Shown in pieces: positions 1-7,634 of a DNA stretch of 64,000 nt. Each line of letters begins with the position of its first letter. Position 1 is the first letter of the stretch. Origin of the DNA: Domibacillus enclensis (GTDB lineage Bacteria > Bacillota > Bacilli > Bacillales > Domibacillaceae); contig NZ_FTLX01000002.1 in assembly GCF_900156125.1 (NCBI RefSeq), positions 434,001 through 498,000 of the forward strand, in the 5' to 3' direction. The notes below the pieces were generated by a model, which searched no databases, was not told the origin of the DNA, and was given only the letters and a program-made list of their open reading frames with translations. Made by a program: the position numbers and the translations under genes.

Positions 1-387
1 AAGCTGGATCAATTTGTAAAGCGCCGTCGTGACATCGCGGCATTGTATTATGAGCTGCTAGCGGATATCCCAGGCGTTATTTTGCCAAAACAGCTAGAAA
101 ATACGGCATCTGGCTGGCATTTATACATGATACAGTTGGATCGAAATATAGTGAAAAAGCCACGTAAGCAAATTTTCAACGCAATGCGCGAGATGAATAT
201 TGGAGTTCATGTTCATTATATTCCTGTTTACTGGCATCCTTATTATCAGAAGTTGGGCTACGAAAAAGAAATTTGTCCGAAAGCGGAAAAGTGGTACGAA
301 CAAGCATTAACGCTGCCTATATTCCCAGGTATGGAGATGGGTGATGTGAAGCAAGTAGTGAATACTTTAAAGCATGCATTATTATAG
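1..387 (+). CDS. pseC: PseC-like DegT/DnrJ/EryC1 aminotransferase, C-terminal part
   Basis: The frame is open from base 1, so the start lies outside the window and only the last 128 residues are present. The visible part is the C-terminal small domain of a PLP-dependent sugar aminotransferase. The stretch SGWHLYMIQLD and the following NIGVHVHYIPVYWHPYYQ (a short-chain substrate loop) are typical of PseC, which aminates C4 of a UDP-linked 4-keto sugar on the way to pseudaminic acid. The PLP lysine is outside the window. PseC in Bacillaceae usually sits in a cluster for flagellin or surface glycosylation; such a cluster would lie to the left. Other DegT-family sugar aminotransferases are possible but fit the HYIPVYWHPYY signature less well. 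Confidence 0.8.
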   Translation, partial: KLDQFVKRRRDIAALYYELLADIPGVILPKQLENTASGWHLYMIQLDRNIVKKPRKQIFNAMREMNIGVHVHYIPVYWHPYYQKLGYEKEICPKAEKWYEQALTLPIFPGMEMGDVKQVVNTLKHALL

Positions 388-584
388 AAGGAAATAGATC
401 CTACGTCTCAAGAAAACACGAGAATTCAGATGATTGTTAAAGAAGAATGAACTTGAAAAAATTTATGAGACTAGTGATAATGCTCGTATTGGAAAGTGAG
501 GTTTTAACACAACTTAGACGGCATCAAAATTCTTTCACTAGCCGAATGAAGAAACAAGTCTGTACGCCATCGTGCAGGCCTGTT
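388..584. other. Intergenic stretch with a possible gene remnant
   Basis: About 200 bases lie between pseC and the broken membrane gene. On the plus strand, 435-500 reads as a short frame ending ELEKIYETSDNARIGK and a stop, preceded by an in-frame stop and no ribosome binding site. It looks like the last codons of a decayed gene of the glycan cluster, but I cannot assign it. No promoter or terminator is clear here. Confidence 0.3.
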
Positions 585-1250
585 TTATTTCCACGTGGAT
601 TGGAATCGAGCGGTCGCCACAAGGGAAGAAAGCGGTACCAGCTCAAACAAATTCGTGACCGCACCGCTTTTGACTGGCAGCTGAACCGCACTTCCCACAA
701 TCATCACAAACGATCCAACAAAAAACCAGAGCCAGCCTTGCTTTCGCCAGATCAGAATAGATGCCCCAAGCAAAACAACCGAAACGATTAGCACCATAAC
801 AGGTGGACCGCTGGCGGATTCTACTTTGCCGTAGCTGAGCACGCCGTATGACTGCTCCGGCTGAATAACAAGCCCAAACACTTCTGTGAAAAGCTCCAGC
901 CCAATAAGAGAAGTCGTCAAAAGAAAGGCAGTGATGCGGGCCCACGTTTTTTGTGCCCATTGAACCCCCGCTTGCTGCAGCGTTTTCCAGGCAAATAGGA
1001 CAAGGAGCGGCGTGAGGAAGGCATGAATCCAAAAGCGTGCGTAGTTGAGTGATTCCAGGATGGGGCCTTCCCCGATGAAGCGACCGGCTGCAAGAATGCC
1101 GTTATCATAGACAAGTCCAGCGATCACCGGCAGCAAAAAAAGAACAGAGCCCGTGCGCTTATTTTTAAAAAGACGAACCGCAAAAAATAAATAGAACAAG
1201 GTAAGCAAAAGCGAATAAGGTGAAGAAAATCGTGTCCATTGGATCTCCTT
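585..1250 (-). pseudogene. Multi-spanning membrane protein, 5' end disrupted by IS21-family insertion
   Basis: The reading frame encodes about six hydrophobic segments with the motif VIAGLVYDNGILAAGRFIGEG and no catalytic signature I recognise; function unknown. The IS element at 1251-4078 lies directly upstream. When it is removed with one copy of the TCCTT duplication, the minus strand reads AAAGGAG, five bases, then ATG GAC ACG, a very good start. That start is in a different frame from the long body. The two frames join smoothly if one base is gained or lost in the A/T run at about 1182-1193, giving a first membrane helix that runs into AVRLFKNKR. Alternatively an in-frame ATG at 4113 gives a hydrophilic leader in phase with the body but without a ribosome binding site. 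Either way the gene has lost its own promoter to the IS, and it is probably dead. Confidence 0.65.
1246..1250. repeat. Target site duplication TCCTT, left copy
   Basis: The pentamer TCCTT abuts the left IS end and is repeated at 4079-4083 next to the right end. IS21 elements usually duplicate 4-8 bp. Read on the minus strand it is AAGGA, the core of a ribosome binding site. Confidence 0.85.
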
Positions 1251-1258
1251 TGAGTACA

Positions 1259-1342
1259 GCCAACGAAATGTACCACCCTTGCCATGTTTTTTACCAGCGT
1301 ATGCCAAGGAATGTACCACACAATGCCAGTGTATTTACCACT
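1259..1342. repeat. Left-end subterminal direct repeats of the IS
   Basis: Two copies about 45 bp apart share the pattern GCCAA-n-GAA(A)TGTACCA ... TGCCA ... TTTACCA (about 1259-1300 and 1303-1342). The right end carries the matching pair in inverse orientation (about 3990-4026 and 4034-4070). Multiple end repeats of this kind are the transposase-binding arrays typical of IS21-family elements. Confidence 0.8.
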
Positions 1343-1347
1343 TGATA

Positions 1348-1389
1348 AAGAAGCCCTGCAGATCAACAGATAGATCTGCAGGGCTTCTT
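1348..1389 (-). terminator. Perfect 17-bp hairpin at the end of the IS gene block
   Basis: The arms AAGAAGCCCTGCAGATC and its exact complement flank an 8-base loop, just downstream of the 70-residue frame. There is no long T run on either strand, so it may block read-through from flanking DNA or shield transposase translation rather than act as a classical terminator. Confidence 0.6.
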
Positions 1390-1400
1390 GTCTCAGCTAG

Positions 1401-1613
1401 TTAGGTCGGTTTTGTATCGAAGTAATCGGTAATCATTTTTCTGGATCCTTCGTCAATATCCTGATCAGTCCAGCTATAAGGAGAGGGTTCCTTTCCATAG
1501 ACATCCAAAAGCTTTACCTTCAGTTCTTTAGGGAATGGGTGCCAGGATTTGTAGCCGGTCCAGTAATAGTAATCTTCGATTTCCTGCAGGCGCTTTCTTG
1601 TCAGAATGGCCAT
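1401..1613 (-). CDS. Small passenger protein inside the IS21 element
   Basis: This 70-residue frame (MAILTRKRLQEIEDYYYWTG...) starts one base after the istB stop on the same strand, inside the IS and before its terminal hairpin. It is rich in aromatic and charged residues (EDYYYWTGYKSWHPFP) and ends in TDYFDTKPT. Canonical IS21 elements carry only istA and istB. I do not recognise a family. Its close spacing to istB suggests translational coupling, so it is either an accessory transposition factor or a captured gene. Confidence 0.6.
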   Translation of the reverse strand: MAILTRKRLQEIEDYYYWTGYKSWHPFPKELKVKLLDVYGKEPSPYSWTDQDIDEGSRKMITDYFDTKPT

Positions 1614-1614
1614 T

Positions 1615-2373
1615 TTATCTTGCTTCTCCGCCTAATCCATGACGCTCGCGCATGGAAATATCTCCGTCTATTAAAATTTGATAGGAATCATGGATAATGC
1701 GGTCTAAGATCGCTTCCGCAATCGTTTCATTTCCTAATTTCACATGCCATCCACTAGGATCAATCTGTGAGCAGAAAATAGTGGACGCAATTTTATGGCG
1801 GGCTTCTGTGATTTCCAACAGAATGGCTGCTTCATCTGTTGATAAATCAGTGAGCAGCCACTCGTCCAGTATGAGCAGCTCCACTTTCGTGTATTTCTTG
1901 ATGGATTTCCGATAGCTTCCGTCTGCAGCCAATTTCGCAAGCATCAGTTCATCAATCAGTTCAGGCAGGCGAATGTATTTGACCTGATAAAACTGGCGGC
2001 AGGCAGATACACCGAAGGCTGTAGCCAAGAATGATTTTCCTGAACCAGTGGGTCCTTTTAAAATGATATTGTGGCTGTCCTGGATATAGGTGCCGCTAGC
2101 CAATTTTAAAATCAAGCCTTTATCCAGCCTGCGGTCTTCATGGTATTCCATGTCTTCAATACATGCATTGGAATTCAAAAAAGCAGCTTGTTTGATCAAG
2201 CGCTGAAGCTTATTGCTCTTACGGCGGGAATGTTCTAAATCGACGAGTAAATTGAAACGGTCTTCGAAACTCATCTTCTGAAATTCCTTGTTTAATGCTT
2301 GCTCCTTATAGGCTTCCGCCATACCACTCAATTTCATTTCGTGCAGTTTCGTCAATGTATGTTCATTCCTCAT
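1615..2373 (-). CDS. istB: IS21-family helper ATPase IstB
   Basis: At 252 residues it has the normal length of IstB, the AAA+ helper that loads target DNA for the IstA transposase. The Walker A motif GPTGSGKSFLA is at about residues 106-116, and the Walker B region ELLILDEWLL follows. The N-terminus (LHEMKLSGMAEAY) is the conserved IstB start. It overlaps the istA stop by four bases, indicating translational coupling. No frameshift or internal stop is seen, so the product should be functional. Confidence 0.95.
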   Translation of the reverse strand: MRNEHTLTKLHEMKLSGMAEAYKEQALNKEFQKMSFEDRFNLLVDLEHSRRKSNKLQRLIKQAAFLNSNACIEDMEYHEDRRLDKGLILKLASGTYIQDSHNIILKGPTGSGKSFLATAFGVSACRQFYQVKYIRLPELIDELMLAKLAADGSYRKSIKKYTKVELLILDEWLLTDLSTDEAAILLEITEARHKIASTIFCSQIDPSGWHVKLGNETIAEAILDRIIHDSYQILIDGDISMRERHGLGGEAR

Positions 2374-3920
2374 TTATCCGTTCCCCCATAATAAGAAGCT
2401 CCGCGTGTGAAGCCGTACTCGTTTGTGCTGCTGTCTGTTTTGCGTTTCAGTTCCTGCTGGGCATCATTCTTTTTGTTGTTCTTCAACATCGTTTGAATGC
2501 TTTTGACCGTCGGTCTTTTCGTCATGGAAACAATCATTTTACACGCACGTTCAATTTCATATTTTGTGTATTGGCGCTCGGCTTTTTTCAATGAAAAGAT
2601 GGACTGAAGCGCCTGTTTTTCTGTCTGTGAAGTGCCAAGAAGATATTGAACGACGTTCAACGTGAATGAACCAATCCCTTCAGCCCATTCAATCGCAGCT
2701 TCTGGCGTTTGGTCTACAAATAGTTTATGATTGTCTGGCATATGGTCACGGATAGTGGAGAACTGTCCAAACTTCCCATATAATCGTTTGTGAGAAGCGA
2801 TTCTCATATGGTTAAAAAAGAGTTCGACGAGGTTCTCTGACAGTTTCACCTCGACTTGTCGATTGATGTATTCGTAGGGAACAGAATAAAACATGCTTTC
2901 GACAGAAAGGTGATAGTCAGGCCGTACTTTTGCCGTTTTCCATTCAGACATTTTGTAAGGTGCGCCTGGAAGAGGAGAAAGCGCAAATTTCTCCTCTTCT
3001 TCAAATGCTGAGAAACGGCACCCTTTTTTTCGGGTGAAAGGGCGGTTATTGAATTCATCTAACTTCTGCCACACTTCCTTATTCAATTCATCGATACTGA
3101 AGCAATGTGTATTTCTCAATGCCGCGATAATCCATGTAGAAATCACACCAACGGAACCTTCCACACTTGCCTTGTCTTTTGGAGTGCGAACCCTCGCAGG
3201 CATCACCACCGTGTTGTAGTAGTCTGCCATTTCTCTGTACGTTGGATTTAAGATTAATTCTCGTGTAGTATGCTTAGTCACGCTCGTTTTCAGATTGTCC
3301 GGCACAACAATCTGGGTAGAGCCGCCAAAATACTCATAAGCGTGATTGTGGGCTGTAATCCACGAATGAGAATCCATTGATAAAGACGCTTCTGCATACG
3401 AGAATTGACTGCACGGCAGTGTTGCAACGAAGACATATGCCTTTACTTTCTCGCCAGTATCTCTATCAATGATGAAGGCAGTGGTACCCGCCCAGTCCAC
3501 TTCCAAGATTTCGCCTGGTTTTCTGCGGATACGCAAAGTGGCTTTATATTTGTCTGCATACGTGCTGTAATGGCGCAAAAAACTGCGATAAGAGTACGGG
3601 ATTTTTTGCTTTGCCCGACATTCCGCCTCATATTCATGATGAAGGAGAGAAAGCGTCACATTGGGCTTTGCCAGCTCCTCATGAATGTAATCAAAATTCA
3701 ATGGCTGACGACCAGAGGCCTCCAGCGTTCTCTCCGGAAAGAGAAAGTCCTCAATCCATTGATCTGTCATTTCTTCTCCCAACGGACAGACCAGCCCTTT
3801 CCTTTCTGCCAGGCCGATGACCTCCGTTACTTTTTGACGAGAGTGGCCTGTGCTGGCGGCAATGCCTCTCAGACTGATCCCCTCATCCTGTAATTCCAAA
3901 ATCTTTCGATAGCGAATCAT
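2370..3920 (-). CDS. istA: IS21-family transposase IstA
   Basis: This 516-residue DDE transposase moves the element by cutting and joining at the end repeats. The start at 3920 is preceded by AGGAGG at good spacing; a longer upstream frame lacks such a site. The N-terminal helix-turn-helix reads LQDEGISLRGIAASTGHSRQ. The catalytic core includes LEVDWAGT, then VPDNLKTSV, then KDKASVEGSVG, which supply the D-D-E triad. The order istA-istB with a four-base overlap is standard. The frame is intact. Confidence 0.95.
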   Translation of the reverse strand: MIRYRKILELQDEGISLRGIAASTGHSRQKVTEVIGLAERKGLVCPLGEEMTDQWIEDFLFPERTLEASGRQPLNFDYIHEELAKPNVTLSLLHHEYEAECRAKQKIPYSYRSFLRHYSTYADKYKATLRIRRKPGEILEVDWAGTTAFIIDRDTGEKVKAYVFVATLPCSQFSYAEASLSMDSHSWITAHNHAYEYFGGSTQIVVPDNLKTSVTKHTTRELILNPTYREMADYYNTVVMPARVRTPKDKASVEGSVGVISTWIIAALRNTHCFSIDELNKEVWQKLDEFNNRPFTRKKGCRFSAFEEEEKFALSPLPGAPYKMSEWKTAKVRPDYHLSVESMFYSVPYEYINRQVEVKLSENLVELFFNHMRIASHKRLYGKFGQFSTIRDHMPDNHKLFVDQTPEAAIEWAEGIGSFTLNVVQYLLGTSQTEKQALQSIFSLKKAERQYTKYEIERACKMIVSMTKRPTVKSIQTMLKNNKKNDAQQELKRKTDSSTNEYGFTRGASYYGGTDK

Positions 3921-3989
3921 ACAAAAAAACCTCCTGCATAATATTGGCATACCTGAAGGTATGCTCAATCATTATACAGAAGGCAAATT

Positions 3990-4070
3990 GGTAAAAAACC
4001 TGTCATTCACTGGTACAATCTTTGTCATTTTGCGGTAAAAATAATGTCAATGGTGGTACATTTCATTGGC
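3990..4070. repeat. Right-end subterminal repeats of the IS
   Basis: These are the two inverted counterparts of the left-end repeats. Read on the minus strand, the outer copy is GCCAATGAAATGTACCACC and then GACATTATTTTTACC; the inner copy is more diverged (GACAAAGATTGTACCA, then GACAGGTTTTTTACC). Confidence 0.75.
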
Positions 4071-4225
4071 CGTAATCATCCTTTCTTTCTCCTTCATGTC
4101 TTTCCCTTTTCATGGATCGTTAAGCCGAGAAATGGGGAGTTTTCCAATTACGAAGTATTTGTGAAATATTGAGCAAAGTGTAGATCATTTCAGAAGGATG
4201 GCGTATGATAAGAGTATAAATTAAA

Positions 4226-4241
4226 TGTGAATTATTTCACA
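4226..4241. promoter_or_regulatory. Rex/Fnr-like palindromic operator upstream of the DoxX gene
   Basis: TGTGAATTATTTCACA is a perfect match to the Bacillus Fnr pattern TGTGA-N6-TCACA. Extended by one base each side it fits the Rex pattern TTGTGAA-N4-TTCACAA with one mismatch. A half-conserved copy TTGTGAAATATTGAGCAA lies at about 4159-4176. Candidate -10 elements (TATGAT at 4204, TATAAA at 4215) lie just upstream of the palindrome, which would suit a redox-responsive repressor such as Rex. Which protein binds is inference. Confidence 0.5.
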
Positions 4242-4302
4242 AAACAGAAACGGCAATGGCTTTGACGTGAAGTGGTTCACGAAAATCAAAGGAGTGGTTG
4301 GA

Positions 4303-4803
4303 ATGAACAGCAAATGGATGGCGGCGTTGTGGACAGTGCTTCGGGTGTGGCTCGGGGTGCAATGGATTCAGGCAGGCTGGCATAAGGTCGTGGACGGATT
4401 TGATGCATCGGGCTTTTTATACGGAGCGATTGAGAAATCAACGGGTGATATGCCGGCGGTCAGCAGCTGGTACGCGGGCTTTTTGGAAAACGCGGCACTC
4501 CCGAACGTGCAGGTGATTAACGTATTGATTCCGTGGGGCGAACTGCTCGTCGGCATTGCCTTGATCGCGGGCGTGTTGACAGTTCCTGCTTTAATCGCCG
4601 GCGCATTCATGAACTTGAACTTCCTTTGGGCGGGTACGATCAGTACAAATCCGACACTGCTTCTCGCCGCGGTTGTTCTGCTGTTTGCGGCAAAAGGCGC
4701 GATGTATTACGGCGGCGACCGGTACCTTGTGCCGGTACTGGCGAAAAAATGGGCAGAGTGGAAGCAGCAGCATCCACGAAAGCCGATGCCGAAAAGTGCT
4801 TAA
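4303..4803 (+). CDS. DoxX-family membrane protein
   Basis: This 166-residue protein has four hydrophobic segments and the DoxX pattern LRVWLGVQWIQAGWHKVVDGFD ... WGELLVGIALIAGVLT. DoxX relatives are small inner-membrane proteins linked to thiosulfate:quinone oxidoreductase or redox stress; the exact role here is unknown. The start at 4303 is chosen because AAAGGAG lies nine bases before it; an in-frame GTG at 4267 has no such site. It appears monocistronic, with a terminator at 4832-4858 and a Rex/Fnr-like palindrome upstream that suggests control by redox state or oxygen. Confidence 0.8.
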   Translation: MNSKWMAALWTVLRVWLGVQWIQAGWHKVVDGFDASGFLYGAIEKSTGDMPAVSSWYAGFLENAALPNVQVINVLIPWGELLVGIALIAGVLTVPALIAGAFMNLNFLWAGTISTNPTLLLAAVVLLFAAKGAMYYGGDRYLVPVLAKKWAEWKQQHPRKPMPKSA

Positions 4804-4831
4804 TCGAGTAGGAAAGTGAGGAATAAAGAAA

Positions 4832-4858
4832 AAAGCCCGGGCCATGTGCTCGGGCTTT
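4832..4858 (+). terminator. Rho-independent terminator after the DoxX gene
   Basis: Stem AAAGCCCG/CGGGCTTT with an 11-base loop lies between the convergent DoxX gene and the coiled-coil gene. It can serve both strands. Confidence 0.7.
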
Positions 4859-4878
4859 GCTTATGAGGAAGAGGAAGG

Positions 4879-5352
4879 TTAGTTGATGCGTTTTAATGCG
4901 GCTTCGTGCTCGATGGAACGTGCGGATAAGATGCTAATGATTTCTTTTTGGTCTAGCATGCTTTTTTTCATTTCGGCTTGTACGTTTTCGATGCGCTCAA
5001 GCCTGTAGTTGGCGGTGTCCAAATCTGATTTTAAAATCGATAACTCTGTTTTTACGAATTTCATATCACTCTTCAATTCAGTTACATCTGTTTTTAGCAT
5101 GGTTACATCTGATTTCAATTCAGTTACATCTGTTTTTAGCATGGTTACATCTGATTTCAATTCAGTTACATCTGTTTTTAGCATGGTTACATCTGATTTC
5201 AACTCAGCTACATCTGTTTTTAGTGTGGCTACATCCGATTTTAATTCAGCTATATCTGTTTTCAACGTGGCTACATCTGATCTTAATTCAACTATATCGT
5301 GTCTAATGCCTGTTACTTCGGTTAAAATTTTCTCCAGCAATGCTTCGCTCAT
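4879..5352 (-). CDS. Coiled-coil protein built from heptad repeats
   Basis: The 157-residue product is almost entirely a predicted coiled coil. After a short N-terminus (MSEALLEKILTEVTGI) it consists of heptads of the form LKxDVxx, arranged as 14-residue double heptads (ELKSDV-TMLKTDV). The gene starts with a strong GGAGGTG site and has an extended -10 (TGGTATAAT) upstream on the minus strand. No catalytic domain is visible. Similar heptad proteins are common in Bacillaceae with no assigned function, so I make no functional claim. The number of repeats is likely to vary between strains because the coding DNA is a near-perfect tandem repeat. Confidence 0.7.
   Translation of the reverse strand: MSEALLEKILTEVTGIRHDIVELRSDVATLKTDIAELKSDVATLKTDVAELKSDVTMLKTDVTELKSDVTMLKTDVTELKSDVTMLKTDVTELKSDMKFVKTELSILKSDLDTANYRLERIENVQAEMKKSMLDQKEIISILSARSIEHEAALKRIN
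5081..5290. repeat. 42-bp tandem repeat, five units, within a coding region
   Basis: Units begin at 5081, 5123, 5165, 5207 and 5249. The first three are almost identical (GTTACATCTGTTTTTAGCAT and its continuation); the last two are diverged. The period of 42 bp equals two heptads, so unit gain or loss keeps the frame and the coiled-coil register. Confidence 0.85.
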
Positions 5353-5487
5353 GTTTTCACCTCCGCTCTTTTTGTATTATACCATCCTTATTTCAGAATT
5401 GATTGTGAGATTTTCTTGCATGAAAAAATAAATCATTGAAAAGAAAGGATACACTTATGAAAAAGCAAAAGATGGGGGCAGGGAGCT

Positions 5488-6837
5488 ATGTATGATGTCA
5501 TCATTCGAAATGGAACGATCGTAACAGCTAGTGGAGAGCGAAAAGCGGATGTGGCTGTCCGGAAAGGTGTAGTGGAGGAGGTAGCCTCATCGATTTCCGG
5601 CGCATTGGAAAAAGAAATCGATGCGTCCGGTCTGCACATTTTCCCGGGTGCTGTCGATATCCACGTTCATTTCAGCGATCCGGGCCGGTCGGAGTGGGAA
5701 GGATTCCGAACTGGTTCAAGAATGCTGGCAGCCGGCGGTATCACAACGTTTGCGGATATGCCGCTGAATGGCATTCCGTCAACCGTTGATGCAGCCGCGC
5801 TTCGGCAAAAAGCGAACGTTGGCGAGGAAAAGTCGGTCGTCGATTTTGCGCTCTGGGGCGGGCTCGTTCCCGGTAATCTGAATGAGCTGAAGGGGCTGGC
5901 AGATGCCGGCGCGATGGCGTTTAAAGCCTTTATGTCGCCAACGGGTAATGATGATTTTGAAGCGGTGGGGGATGTGGATCTGCTGGAAGGCATGAAGCGG
6001 ATTGCGGAGCTTGGCAAGGTGCTGGCGCTTCACGCGGAAAGCGGTCCGGTGACGTCGTTTTTAACGGAGCAAAAGCGCAGAGAGGGGCTTGTCGGTGCCG
6101 ATGATTATTTGGCCACGCGTCCGATTTCAGCGGAGGTAGAGGCGGTGGAGCGGGCGCTGTATTATGCGTCCTTAACCGGCTGCCCGCTTCATTTTGTTCA
6201 TATTAGCAGTGCAGAAGCGGTGGCAGTCATCCAGAGCGCGCGGGCATCCGGCATGAATGTGACCCTTGAAACGTGTCCGCACTATTTACTCCTCACGCAT
6301 GATACGCTAAAAGAAAAAGGAGCGGTTGCCAAATGTGCACCACCGCTTCGTAACAAGACGGATCAGCTAAAGCTTCGGGCAGAAATGAACGCAGACCGGA
6401 TAGATTTTTTAACGTCGGATCATTCGCCCTGCACACCTGAGCTGAAGCAAATGGAGAATGGGAATGTGCTGGATGCATGGGGTGGCATCAGTGGGGGCGG
6501 TCTGACGCTGCTGGCGGCGATCCGGTATGCGAAGGAAGAGAACGTGCCGCTGGCGCAAGTCGCGAAATGGACAGCGGAAAAGCCGGCGGAGCGTTTCGGC
6601 CTTGGGCATAAAAAAGGACAGATTGCACCGGGAATGGATGCGGATTTTGCATTGGTGTCGATCGGGCAAAGCCATACGGTGACGCCGTCGAACTTTTGGG
6701 CAAAGCACCCCGTCAGTGTATATATGAACGAAACGTTCCCGGCTTCCGTCAAGGCTACCTACGTTCGCGGACGGGAAGTGTTTGCGGCGGATACAGGGCC
6801 GTCTGATGAAAAAGCCGGACGTATGATATGCTTGTAA
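5488..6837 (+). CDS. allB: Allantoinase
   Basis: Allantoinase opens allantoin to allantoate in the cytoplasm, a step of purine nitrogen recovery. The 449-residue length is normal. Metal-site motifs of the amidohydrolase superfamily are present: DIHVHFSDPG at about residue 57, AFKAFMSPTG with the carboxylated lysine at about 147, LALHAES, HFVHISS, and LTSDHSPCTPELK. The FMSPTG context separates it from dihydroorotase and hydantoinase. No other allantoin gene is nearby. A 12-codon frame (5457-5495) with its own GAAAGGA site overlaps the allB start and may couple translation. Confidence 0.9.
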   Translation: MYDVIIRNGTIVTASGERKADVAVRKGVVEEVASSISGALEKEIDASGLHIFPGAVDIHVHFSDPGRSEWEGFRTGSRMLAAGGITTFADMPLNGIPSTVDAAALRQKANVGEEKSVVDFALWGGLVPGNLNELKGLADAGAMAFKAFMSPTGNDDFEAVGDVDLLEGMKRIAELGKVLALHAESGPVTSFLTEQKRREGLVGADDYLATRPISAEVEAVERALYYASLTGCPLHFVHISSAEAVAVIQSARASGMNVTLETCPHYLLLTHDTLKEKGAVAKCAPPLRNKTDQLKLRAEMNADRIDFLTSDHSPCTPELKQMENGNVLDAWGGISGGGLTLLAAIRYAKEENVPLAQVAKWTAEKPAERFGLGHKKGQIAPGMDADFALVSIGQSHTVTPSNFWAKHPVSVYMNETFPASVKATYVRGREVFAADTGPSDEKAGRMICL

Positions 6838-6855
6838 GAAAAAGGATTTGATCAC

Positions 6856-7473
6856 ATGATGTATGTTGTTCGCCACGGCGAATCAGAATGGAATGCGCTT
6901 GGACGGCTGCAAGGGCAGATGGACATTGGACTCAGTAAAGAAGGCCGGGAGCAGGCGGCGCTTTTGGGGGATTATTTTGACCGCGACGGCATTGTGTTTG
7001 ACTACGTGTTTTCGAGTGACCTGGACCGGGCGTTTCAAACCGCCAAGCTTGCCTGCGCCAAAATGAATGTTGAATCCATTACAGCGAGCCGGCTGCTTCG
7101 GGAACGGTTTTACGGCGAGCTGCAGGGACAGCTGCTGACGGATATTGTGAAAACGGTGCCGGATTACGCGAATAATCTTGGGGAGCCGATGACGCACGGG
7201 ATGGAATCGATTGAAGACATGCAGGAGCGGATGGTGAAGGTGCTGACCTCAATTGCCGAAGAAACGAATGGGGCTCCAGTGCTGATCGTGACGCACGGTG
7301 GTGCAGTAAACGCGCTTATTCATAAGCTGTCCAATGGCGAAAGCGGCACCGGAATTGGGAAAATTGATAACACGTCTATTACGAAACTGTCGTGGAACGG
7401 AGAAAAGCTGTGGGTTGTCTCAGTAAATGAAACACCGCATTTGATAAGCGTTAACGATACATTTGAAGGCTAA
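6856..7473 (+). CDS. Histidine phosphatase family protein
   Basis: This 205-residue cytoplasmic enzyme belongs to the phosphoglycerate mutase/acid phosphatase branch. The phosphorylated histidine is in VVRHGESEWN at residues 4-13; the second histidine is in VTHGGAVNALIH. LLRERFYGELQG resembles the GpmB/CobC/PhoE subgroup. Substrate cannot be read from sequence. It follows allB by 18 bases and shares its direction, so the two are probably co-transcribed, ending at the terminator at 7480-7509. Confidence 0.85.
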   Translation: MMYVVRHGESEWNALGRLQGQMDIGLSKEGREQAALLGDYFDRDGIVFDYVFSSDLDRAFQTAKLACAKMNVESITASRLLRERFYGELQGQLLTDIVKTVPDYANNLGEPMTHGMESIEDMQERMVKVLTSIAEETNGAPVLIVTHGGAVNALIHKLSNGESGTGIGKIDNTSITKLSWNGEKLWVVSVNETPHLISVNDTFEG

Positions 7474-7479
7474 AATCGT

Positions 7480-7509
7480 CCCGCTGCTTTGAGGCAGCGG
7501 GATTTTTTT
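7480..7509 (+). terminator. Terminator after the histidine phosphatase gene
   Basis: Stem CCCGCTGC/GCAGCGGG with a six-base loop followed by seven Ts. Confidence 0.85.
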
Positions 7510-7634
7510 GCGTCAATTCAAAGCTGATTTCCAAATGAATAGCTGAAAGGGACTTTTATTTCTGTCCTGATAATCTACTTCGATAAGGATAAATGTGGTA
7601 TTATTTTAGTGATAAAGACAGGGAGTATATACAT

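Larger units (their letters stand above)
1251..4078 (-). mobile_element. IS21-family insertion sequence (about 2.83 kb)
   Basis: The element contains istA and istB on the minus strand. Its ends are inverted repeats: the left end reads TGAGTACAGCCAACGAAATG and the reverse complement of the right end reads TGATTACGGCCAATGAAATG, followed on both sides by TACCACC. It starts with TG and ends with CA. The flanks carry a 5 bp direct repeat TCCTT (1246-1250 and 4079-4083), so this is a simple, unrearranged insertion. The insertion lies in the Shine-Dalgarno region of the membrane protein gene read on the minus strand. Confidence 0.93.

Noticed and set aside
447-791. Plus-strand frame of 114 residues
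   Set aside because: It runs antisense through the end of the membrane protein gene, has odd composition and no ribosome binding site.
5081-5290. Regular 42-bp repeats resembling a CRISPR array
   Set aside because: Units are contiguous with no spacers, keep one reading frame and encode coiled-coil heptads; no cas genes are near.
5009-5431. Open frame of 140 residues on the plus strand opposite the coiled-coil gene
   Set aside because: It is the antisense shadow of the tandem repeats and has no start signals; the minus-strand gene has GGAGGTG and a promoter.
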